Of a stretch of 6,993 nucleotides of DNA, positions 1 to 5,420 are shown piece by piece. A model generated the notes under the pieces. That model saw only the letters and a list, made by a program, of their open reading frames with translations. It ran no database searches and was not told the origin of the DNA. This DNA is from SAR202 cluster bacterium (GTDB lineage: Bacteria; Chloroflexota; Dehalococcoidia; Lucifugimonadales; UBA3495), in contig VFHF01000217.1 in the NCBI GenBank assembly GCA_009392095.1, forward strand, positions 1 to 6,993, in the 5' to 3' direction. The translations under genes were made by a program, and so were the position numbers. How positions within the stretch are numbered: position 1 is the first letter of the stretch; each line of letters opens with the position of its first letter.

Positions 1-535
1 TGTAGAACAACCCCTTGGGACGCTATCCAGGTACTGGTTGATAACCAGTCCGGATTCCGCCACCGGGCTGTGGCAGCACCTAACGGAAGCCGGTGCTGTA
101 CCTCTGGGCGCGACAGCGATGGATGCAGCGCGAGTTAACTTCGGCGTGCCCGAATTCGGCCCAGAACTAGGTGAACCCTATAACCCGTTAGAAGCCGGCC
201 TTATAGGCTCAGTGGACTTCGCCAAGGGCTGCTACATCGGTCAAGAAGTGATTGCCAGGTTGGATAGCTACAAGAAGGTCCAGAAGTACCTGGTATCGCT
301 GATTTTCGATGCCTACGCAACAGTCTCTCCTGGCGATGAGCTATTGCAAGGGGGAAAGCAGGTTGGAACGGTCACATCCGTTGCTCCAGAGCCTTTGGAC
401 GGCGTCCTAAAAGGTCTTGGCTACGTCAAAGCTGCTGCTGCCACCCTGGGCGCGAACCTAGAGGTTGCAGGGTCAGAAAAGGGTTCAGCAGAGATCCTAT
501 CACTGGCCCAGCCGTACGGCCCGCCCAAAGACTAA
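1..535 (+). CDS. ygfZ: Folate-binding protein of the YgfZ/GcvT family (5' end outside window)
   Basis: This is the C-terminal 177 residues of a protein whose reading frame is open from base 2, so the start lies left of the window. It contains the YgfZ/CAF17 signature KGCYIGQE (residues 75-82 of the visible part), with the invariant Cys, preceded by a GcvT-like stretch (W-x-x-L-x-x-A-G-A, then N-P-L-E-A-G-L). After it comes the C-terminal beta-barrel domain (about residues 95-155), recognisable by GDELLQGGKQVGTVTS and LGYV. Known family role: folate-dependent proteins that help make or repair certain iron-sulfur enzymes in the cytoplasm. They are homologous to aminomethyltransferase (GcvT) but usually not glycine-cleavage enzymes. 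The KGC signature favours YgfZ over GcvT, although automatic annotation often says aminomethyltransferase. The TAA stop overlaps the stop of the convergent pyrE gene. Family assignment is firm; the exact role is inferred. Confidence 0.88.
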   Translation, partial: VEQPLGTLSRYWLITSPDSATGLWQHLTEAGAVPLGATAMDAARVNFGVPEFGPELGEPYNPLEAGLIGSVDFAKGCYIGQEVIARLDSYKKVQKYLVSLIFDAYATVSPGDELLQGGKQVGTVTSVAPEPLDGVLKGLGYVKAAAATLGANLEVAGSEKGSAEILSLAQPYGPPKD

Positions 536-1095
536 ACACCAGACGGCTCAATCTTGCCTTCGGGCGTAGCAGTCAGAAGCGCGGAGAAGTTGTAGCCCCG
601 GTTGCGCATCTCCTCTGATCCTCCCTCGTTTCGATCCAAGAGGGAGACTACTTTAACCACTGTGCACCCGGCCTCTTCCGCAGCCTCTATGGCGTGGAAA
701 AGCGATCCGCCGGTGGTACAAACATCGTCCACGATGGCTACCTTGCTGCCAGGCGTCAGCGGTCCTTCGATATTCTGTTTGGTCCCGTGGGCCTTGCTTT
801 CTTTGCGCACGATGAAGGCCGGAATAGGCCCACCCTGCAGGTGGCTGGCCAAGGCCACGGACGCCACAATCGGGTCTGCCCCCAGGGTTGTCCCGCCTAC
901 TGCTTTGGCGCCCACTTCCTGCAACAATGGCAACAGCGCCTGGGAGATGAGGTAAGTGCCTTCCGGATCCAAGCTCAACAGACGTCCGTCGAAGTAATAG
1001 CTGCTCTTCTTCCCTGATGTGAGGGTGAAGTCGCCATATTTTATGGCCCCGCGTTCTAGCGCTAAGGCCAACAGCCGGTCCACTGTTTCACTCAA
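532..1095 (-). CDS. pyrE: Orotate phosphoribosyltransferase
   Basis: A complete 187-residue protein of normal OPRT length. It joins orotate to PRPP to give orotidine 5'-phosphate, the fifth step of de novo pyrimidine synthesis, in the cytoplasm as a dimer. Visible motifs, in order: FTLTSGKKSSYYFDGR near the N-terminus (residues 23-38); the flexible catalytic loop RKESKAHGTKQNIEG (97-111), with the Arg, Lys and His that contact PRPP across the dimer; and the PRPP-binding loop IVDDVCTTGGS (121-131), with paired Asp residues. The start is TTG: its first bases overlap the TGA of nadD, and an AGGGAGG Shine-Dalgarno sequence lies 8 nt upstream. It is the third gene of the obg-nadD-pyrE operon, probably translated by coupling to nadD. 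No attenuator is visible before it. Identity is very secure. Confidence 0.96.
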   Translation of the reverse strand: MSETVDRLLALALERGAIKYGDFTLTSGKKSSYYFDGRLLSLDPEGTYLISQALLPLLQEVGAKAVGGTTLGADPIVASVALASHLQGGPIPAFIVRKESKAHGTKQNIEGPLTPGSKVAIVDDVCTTGGSLFHAIEAAEEAGCTVVKVVSLLDRNEGGSEEMRNRGYNFSALLTATPEGKIEPSGV

Positions 1096-1718
1096 TTCGC
1101 CGTCCTCCCTTCACCTGCCGTCAGATATAGTCCTTGTTGCCTGATATATTCGGCCACCGCGTCTGGGACCTGGCCCTCCAGCGGCTCTCCGGCGGAGGCT
1201 CGGTTCCTCAAATCAGTGGCGCTAACGTCAACTAGTGGCGCAATAACCACCTGAACCCTGTCCTTGGCCTCCGGAATCCGGCCATAGAACCCGGTCCAAT
1301 CAAAGTCCTGCTCTCCCGGCCGGTTGAGAACCAACAGTTGGCAGAGCTCCAGCACTCGTTCCGGCTCTTTCCAGCGGTCCAGTTGGCCCAAGACATCCAG
1401 ACCCAGAATGAAGAACAGGTCTGCGGATGGCCCCAGCTTATCCGAAAGTTCCACCAGAGTGTCAACGCTGTAGGTAGGGCCGGGCCGATGGGCCTCAATA
1501 TCGCAGACTTGGTAGTTAGGTATGTCCAAGGTAGCCAGCCGTACCATCTCCTGACGGTGATCGACCGATGCCGACGGCTCTGATCGTTTCAATCTCGGCT
1601 GACCAGCGGGGATGAAGAGGACTTTTTCCAAGGCCGCCTGGTCCATGGCTGAAGAGGCGATACTCAGATGACCCAGATGTACCGGGTCGAAGGTCCCGCC
1701 AAGAATCCCAACGTTCAC
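1092..1718 (-). CDS. nadD: Nicotinate-nucleotide adenylyltransferase
   Basis: Transfers AMP from ATP to nicotinate mononucleotide, making deamido-NAD on the NAD synthesis and salvage pathways. The 208-residue protein opens with the nucleotidyltransferase signature GGTFDPVHLGH (residues 7-17). It continues with FIPAGQP-x-x-K, the substrate segment GPTYSVDTL, the G-x-D-x-L-x-x-L-x-x-W region, and ends with the second ATP motif SATDLRNR (the family's S-x-T-x-x-R). The frame is open upstream to a GTG at 1775, but that would add 19 residues overlapping obg. GTG at 1718 puts the usual M-x-V-G-I-L-G-G start in place and gives the normal family length, so it is preferred. No clear Shine-Dalgarno sequence precedes it, so re-initiation after obg, whose stop is 13 nt upstream, is likely. 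Identity is secure and the start is probable. Confidence 0.94.
   Translation of the reverse strand: MNVGILGGTFDPVHLGHLSIASSAMDQAALEKVLFIPAGQPRLKRSEPSASVDHRQEMVRLATLDIPNYQVCDIEAHRPGPTYSVDTLVELSDKLGPSADLFFILGLDVLGQLDRWKEPERVLELCQLLVLNRPGEQDFDWTGFYGRIPEAKDRVQVVIAPLVDVSATDLRNRASAGEPLEGQVPDAVAEYIRQQGLYLTAGEGRTAN
1104..1110 (-). promoter_or_regulatory. Shine-Dalgarno site of pyrE
   Basis: On the minus strand this reads AGGGAGG, 8 nt before the TTG at 1095-1093, and it lies inside the last codons of nadD. It is the clearest ribosome binding site in the window. It supports the TTG start and the four-base overlap (TTGA) with the nadD stop, an arrangement typical of translational coupling. Confidence 0.75.
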
Positions 1719-1731
1719 GGCAAGTGGCTGC

Positions 1732-3015
1732 TCAGAACCACGTGAGCTCAACTTTCCCAAACCTGATAGTGTCACCGGCCTCGATACCGGCGTCGATCAA
1801 CCGGTCAGCCAAGCTGGTCTTACGCATCTCGCGCCACAGTTGCAGCAACACCCGTTGGTCCCGGGTATCGGCCATCGCCGTAAGGCGTTCCATCATCTCG
1901 GATTCAACCACGAAGACGCCGTTGGAAGCACGCCAGACCGCCTCACGGCCTGCGGACCTTTGAGGCCGCGAATGCATCGGCTCGGGTAACAAGGACGCGT
2001 CTATCTCCTCCTTGGGCAATTCGGCAAGAGCGCCGATGATGTTCCCCAGAAGGGTGTCTACGCCCTCTCCAGTAGCGGCGGAGATGAAGTGCACGCTGGA
2101 ACCCTTGTCACCGATGGCATCCAACAATTGTTCGGTCAGCATTTCCTGATACTCTCTGACTTCCGTCACGTCCAGTTTATTTACCACGACCAATTGGGGC
2201 TTTGCGGCCATCTCTGGATTGAATTGCTCCAGTTCTTGGTTGATCATACGGTAATCTTCCACTGGGTCTTCAGAAAGACCATCCAGCATGTGCACGTATA
2301 AACGCGCCCGTTCGGCGTGCCGAAGAAACTCGTGGCCCAGGCCAATTCCATCGTGGGCTCCCTCGAGCAGGCCCGGCACTTCCATCATGACAAAATCGTT
2401 GTTGCCCATATTCACCACACCCAATACCGGTTCCACCGTGGTGAATGGATAATCGGCCACTTTAGCTTTAGCTGCGGAGCACATCGAAATCAGCGTCGAC
2501 TTTCCCGCGTTGGGCTTGGCCAACAGACCAACATCTGCCAACAACTTTAGCTCCAGGAACAGAACTACCTTCTCACCCTTCTCACCACGCTGGGCCAACA
2601 CCGGTTCCTGGTTCGTAGGAGTCGCGAACCTCGTATTGCCCCAACCACCCCGCCCTCCAACAGCTACCAACCGAGGAGTTTCACTGGTGATATCGTCCAG
2701 GTACTCTTTCTCCCCTTCCTCATTCATGCGATAAACTACGGTACCCATAGGAACCGAGATCTGCTTGTCATCACCATTAGCGCCACGGCGGTTTTTCCCC
2801 TTCCCATGACCGCCATGCACCACATAAATCGTGCTGTTGAACTTGATATGCAGAAGCGTATTGATTGAAGAATCTCCAAACAAATATGCACTGCCACCGT
2901 CGCCACCATCTCCACCATTCGGACCGCCCTTAGGGCGATATTTCTCTCGAAGAAAGCTGCTACAGCCGTTCCCACCAGAACCGGCGTTAATATTTAATCT
3001 AACTGTATCAATCAT
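1732..3015 (-). CDS. obg: Obg-family GTPase (ribosome assembly / stress GTPase)
   Basis: A 427-residue protein with all three Obg domains. First is the glycine-rich Obg fold (about 1-158), with REKYRPKGGPNGGDGGDGG and VPMGTVVY. Next is the GTPase domain (about 159-335): G1 as AKPNAGKST (166-174), switch I YPFTT (189-193), G3 as EVPG (212-215) followed by LLEGAHDGIGLGHEFLRH, G4 NKLD (279-282) and G5 SA (312-313). Last is an OCT domain (about 360-427, GDTIRFGKVEL). The family binds the large ribosomal subunit, acts late in 50S assembly and responds to ppGpp. Two residues are unusual: the first Gly of the P-loop is Ala166, and the G3 Asp is Glu212. The gene is otherwise intact. ATG at 3015 matches the family's start, but no clear Shine-Dalgarno sequence is seen. 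It is the first gene of the operon with nadD and pyrE. Confidence 0.96.
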   Translation of the reverse strand: MIDTVRLNINAGSGGNGCSSFLREKYRPKGGPNGGDGGDGGSAYLFGDSSINTLLHIKFNSTIYVVHGGHGKGKNRRGANGDDKQISVPMGTVVYRMNEEGEKEYLDDITSETPRLVAVGGRGGWGNTRFATPTNQEPVLAQRGEKGEKVVLFLELKLLADVGLLAKPNAGKSTLISMCSAAKAKVADYPFTTVEPVLGVVNMGNNDFVMMEVPGLLEGAHDGIGLGHEFLRHAERARLYVHMLDGLSEDPVEDYRMINQELEQFNPEMAAKPQLVVVNKLDVTEVREYQEMLTEQLLDAIGDKGSSVHFISAATGEGVDTLLGNIIGALAELPKEEIDASLLPEPMHSRPQRSAGREAVWRASNGVFVVESEMMERLTAMADTRDQRVLLQLWREMRKTSLADRLIDAGIEAGDTIRFGKVELTWF

Positions 3016-3018
3016 TGA

Positions 3019-3037
3019 ATTTACTTAAAGAGTAAAT
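3019..3037. repeat. 7-bp inverted repeat next to the obg start codon
   Basis: The arms atttact (3019-3025) and agtaaat (3031-3037) are perfect complements around a 5-base spacer. The repeat ends three bases before the obg ATG, where a ribosome binding site would normally lie. It could be an operator or a weak hairpin that limits obg translation. The arms are AT-only apart from one C/G pair, so chance is a serious alternative. Confidence 0.3.
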
Positions 3038-3102
3038 AACAAAAGTAATAAGGGCGTGGATTACAGAGATAGTTAGGCGTAACGATGCCTATGATTTAGT
3101 TG

Positions 3103-3110
3103 ATTATAAT
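3103..3110. promoter_or_regulatory. Possible -10 box (TATAAT on both strands), probably for obg
   Basis: The octamer attataat contains a perfect TATAAT on the minus strand (3108 to 3103) and another on the plus strand (3105-3110). On the minus strand it would give an obg leader of roughly 80 nt. No recognisable TTGACA-like -35 box lies 16-18 bases upstream on either strand. In DNA this AT-rich a chance match is quite possible, so the call is weak. Confidence 0.3.
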
Positions 3111-3301
3111 TATTTTAACATGGAGAGCCCTCAGATTAGGGTTGATAAGTTGATGGGTGACAGTGACTGCAGATAGGGGATTCGTGTTTGGTTCAAGAAA
3201 GGGTTTTTAGGACGGACAATTTATCCCGGGTGTGGATGAATCTTAAGCCAGGTTAGCCACGCAAAACCCGACATTACCCACTGGCTGTGGTGGTATCCTG
3301 A

Positions 3302-3374
3302 AACTCCGCGTAGTGATGGTGTGGGGTGCTTACCTCGAATGTTGAATTCAAGCAAAACAGAGCTACGCGGGGTT
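3302..3374. repeat. Inverted repeat (12-bp arms) upstream of the propeller gene
   Basis: Arms 3302-3313 (aactccgcgtag) and 3363-3374 (ctacgcggggtt) pair over 12 positions with one G-T wobble, enclosing 49 bases. The right arm ends 10 bases before the GTG at 3385. The enclosed stretch also holds a 10-base palindrome, ttgaattcaa (3342-3351). No T-run follows, so it is not a normal terminator. It could be a 5'-leader structure, a regulator site or a scar of rearrangement. Confidence 0.4.
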
Positions 3375-3384
3375 CCAGGGCATA

Positions 3385-4689
3385 GTGGCAATGGCGTGCT
3401 CGAGCCCAGCAAATATCATCCCGGTAGGAACGATCCAGCAACCAACCATTGATTCCTGGGTAGAGGTAGATCAGGTGAATCGGATAGCTTTCGTCAATCC
3501 CAACGGCGACTTGTTCACCGTAGACCCGGACGGGGGGGGCCTTGCCCAACTCACGGGCCCGCTCCAGGCCGAGGGCGGGCCCGAAGGCGGTATCCAATCC
3601 CAATCGTTACGGATGAATGAGTACTACGCTTGGCCCACCTGGTCTGCGGACGGCATGAAACTAGCCGCGTCACGCGTGCTGGTGGAAGAAGACGGGATCA
3701 GGATCACTCTGGAGGTCTTGGACTCCCGCACCGGACGTAGCGAAACCGTTTACGAGAACACTCAGACGGGCTTAGTGGCGGATGGCGCACCCCACTATAT
3801 TTATTGGGCACCGTCAGGAGACCAGCTTTCTTTCCTGGCCTCAACCAAAGAAGGTTTGTCGTTGTTCAGGTGGGATGGCACGCCGGGTAACCAAGCGGAA
3901 GCGATCTTCTCTGGCGGTCCCCTTTATTATCAATGGACTAAGGACGCTTCGGGGATGGTGTTGCATATCGGACCGGACCTGATTTGGGCCAAACCTCTGG
4001 CGGAAGGTAATGCCCGGCAGTTCATTCAGTCCGCGGGGAACTTTCGCGTTCCTGCGATCTCTCCAGACGGGAACAGCGTGGCCTATGTCGACCAGACCGA
4101 AGCTGGAATGGGACTCTACATCGCCCCAGCCAGCGATCTAGGCCAGACGCGGAGGATTCTGGATGTCGGATCACCGGCCGCGTTCATGTGGTCCCCGGAC
4201 GGGACCCAGATCGCAGTGGCGGACCAGTCTGTCTTCAGGGCGCCCGTCTATGACCGATTGATGCTGGCACCGGTGGATGGCGGACAGGTGACAACTTTGG
4301 TCTCCGGTCCATCCGCCAGTGAGGTCTGGGCGTTCTTCTGGTCTCCTGCTGGGGACCGTTTAGCCTGGGTATCGGTCAACGCCGAAGTTCGAGAATTGGA
4401 ATGGGTAGTCTCGCCCAGCGACGGTTCCGATGCAAAAAAACTATTTAGCTTTCAACCCTCGGCTGAAGTGTTTATCATGCTGAGCTTCTTCGACCAATAC
4501 GGCTATTCGCACTCACCATGGTCGCCCGACGGCAAGTTTCTGGTTGTCGCTGGATCCAAGGGGGAGGTGGCACGCAGGAGTAACGGCCGGACGCCTACCG
4601 GCGACCGGATTTACTCGTTGGATGTAGAAGGCTCCGCTGGCCCCCGGGACTTGGGCGCGGGCGTCCTGGCTGTTTGGTCGTGGAACTGA
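3385..4689 (+). CDS. TolB/PD40-like beta-propeller protein, signal peptide apparently missing
   Basis: A 434-residue protein built of TolB/PD40-type propeller blades. The repeated W/I-S-P-D-G-x-x-(I/L/V)-A motif is seen at about residues 86 (WSADGMKLA), 141 (WAPSGDQLSF), 184 (degenerate), 225 (ISPDGNSVAY), 269 (WSPDGTQIAV), 319 (WSPAGDRLAW) and 379 (WSPDGKFLVV), spaced 41-60 apart. This is consistent with seven blades closed by the C-terminal VLAVWSWN. Such proteins are usually exported and bind other proteins or ligands; no catalytic motif is visible. The N-terminus is odd: it reads MAMACSSPAN, with Cys at residue 5 like a lipobox, but there is no hydrophobic leader. The frame upstream is stopped at 3343 and contains no other standard start. 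GTG at 3385 or ATG at 3391 could start translation; an AGGG lies 4 or 10 nt before them. The gene overlaps the following lipoprotein gene, so an operon is likely. Its specific function is unknown. Confidence 0.82.
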   Translation: MAMACSSPANIIPVGTIQQPTIDSWVEVDQVNRIAFVNPNGDLFTVDPDGGGLAQLTGPLQAEGGPEGGIQSQSLRMNEYYAWPTWSADGMKLAASRVLVEEDGIRITLEVLDSRTGRSETVYENTQTGLVADGAPHYIYWAPSGDQLSFLASTKEGLSLFRWDGTPGNQAEAIFSGGPLYYQWTKDASGMVLHIGPDLIWAKPLAEGNARQFIQSAGNFRVPAISPDGNSVAYVDQTEAGMGLYIAPASDLGQTRRILDVGSPAAFMWSPDGTQIAVADQSVFRAPVYDRLMLAPVDGGQVTTLVSGPSASEVWAFFWSPAGDRLAWVSVNAEVRELEWVVSPSDGSDAKKLFSFQPSAEVFIMLSFFDQYGYSHSPWSPDGKFLVVAGSKGEVARRSNGRTPTGDRIYSLDVEGSAGPRDLGAGVLAVWSWN

Positions 4690-5411
4690 ATCTGAAGTTC
4701 CTGGCAGCAGCATTCCTAATCGTGGGCGTTTTGCCTGCCTGCGGGAATGGCTCTGCGTCTCAACCGTCGAATACCACGCTGGATATCGACCCCGCGCCAG
4801 TCATGCGGCAAGCTGTCGGCCAATTGCTGGCTCTGGAATCTGCATCGTTCAGTCTCGACCATCTTGAAGGCAGCACGATATTAGTGCCTGGGGTGTTGAT
4901 GACTAGAATCTATGGCGAAGTGTCCATCCCAGGCCGGTTCAGCGTTACAGTGGAAGCCGAATCCGAGTTTCCCAAGTCCTATCTTGAGATCAATATCATC
5001 ACCGTTGATGATGCGGCGTATATGACAGATATATTCACCGGCCGCTGGAACCAGATATCGGCGGATTCTCTGCCCTTCAACCTCTCGGGACTGGGGCAAA
5101 CGCTGGCTGACATCGTGGACGCTGTTGAGAGCCCGGTGGCTGTTGGCGAAGAACGACTAAGGGGCGTGGATACATTCCATATCAAAGGGCAGATCGCGTC
5201 CCAGGACCTGTCAGAGCTGGTCCCCGGGGCCGGTGAAGATTTTCCCGTCGGCCTGGAACTGTGGCTGGGCTGGGAACAAGGCCTGCTTCAGCAGGTCCGC
5301 ATCATCGGACGGGTTGTCCCGACTGATGATGCGGATACCGTCCGCCAACTTTCCCTGGAAGATATCAACCAGCCGGTGGAAATTTCTCCTCCCGGCATCC
5401 CATCCGGTTAA
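4680..5411 (+). CDS. LppX/LprAFG-family lipoprotein (LprG-like lipid carrier)
   Basis: A 243-residue lipoprotein. A hydrophobic signal peptide (about residues 5-20) ends in the lipobox LPAC, with lipidated Cys21. The mature part follows the LppX_LprAFG plan: an N-terminal helix and a Ser-rich strand (ALESASFSLDHLEG), antiparallel strands, a segment with YMTDIFTGRW, a helix (GLGQTLADIVDAVE), then G-E-E-R-L-R-G-V-D-T-F-H-I-K-G and a final strand ending PVEIS-P-P. In mycobacteria LprG holds triacylated lipids in a hydrophobic pocket outside the inner membrane and works with the P55 transporter encoded next to it. The MFS gene here starts 9 nt downstream, which strongly supports the same pairing. 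GTG at 4680 gives a 10-base overlap with the propeller gene; TTG at 4674 is also possible. Family is confident by pattern; the ligand is unknown. Confidence 0.85.
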   Translation: MELNLKFLAAAFLIVGVLPACGNGSASQPSNTTLDIDPAPVMRQAVGQLLALESASFSLDHLEGSTILVPGVLMTRIYGEVSIPGRFSVTVEAESEFPKSYLEINIITVDDAAYMTDIFTGRWNQISADSLPFNLSGLGQTLADIVDAVESPVAVGEERLRGVDTFHIKGQIASQDLSELVPGAGEDFPVGLELWLGWEQGLLQQVRIIGRVVPTDDADTVRQLSLEDINQPVEISPPGIPSG

Positions 5412-5420
5412 CCAAGGGCG

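Larger units (their letters stand above)
3016..3384. other. Divergent intergenic region between obg and the propeller gene
   Basis: This 369-base spacer must carry the control regions for both the leftward obg operon and the rightward transporter operon. No convincing ORF, tRNA or other structured RNA was recognised. The obg-proximal part (3016-3120) is very AT-rich: 29 G or C in 105 bases by hand count, about 28%, far below the neighbouring coding DNA. The part nearest the propeller gene is closer to normal composition and includes a long-looped inverted repeat. Short tandem words such as gttgat (3141-3146 and 3149-3154) and gtgac (twice near 3157-3166) occur, but they are too short to interpret. 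Confidence 0.7.

Noticed and set aside
602..1017. Plus-strand open frames of 107-117 codons opposite pyrE
   Set aside because: They lie wholly antisense to a secure pyrE, have no domain pattern and read as low-complexity Pro/Ser/Arg-rich shadows.
1719..1775. Longer nadD start at GTG 1775
   Set aside because: The 19 extra residues overlap obg, lack family resemblance and displace the normal N-terminal GGTFDP position; GTG 1718 fits better.
3188..3300. Plus-strand sigma-70 promoter for the propeller operon (TTGGTT, TTGATA or TATCCT words)
   Set aside because: No pair of -35 and -10 boxes with 16-18 base spacing could be found; the matches are single and weak.
3016..3384. Riboswitch, tRNA or small ORF in the divergent spacer
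   Set aside because: No cloverleaf, conserved aptamer core or ORF with a start, ribosome site and protein-like composition was seen.
3274..3603. Minus-strand open frame crossing the start of the propeller gene
   Set aside because: It has no recognisable domain and most of it is antisense to the first propeller blade; it does not explain the missing signal peptide.
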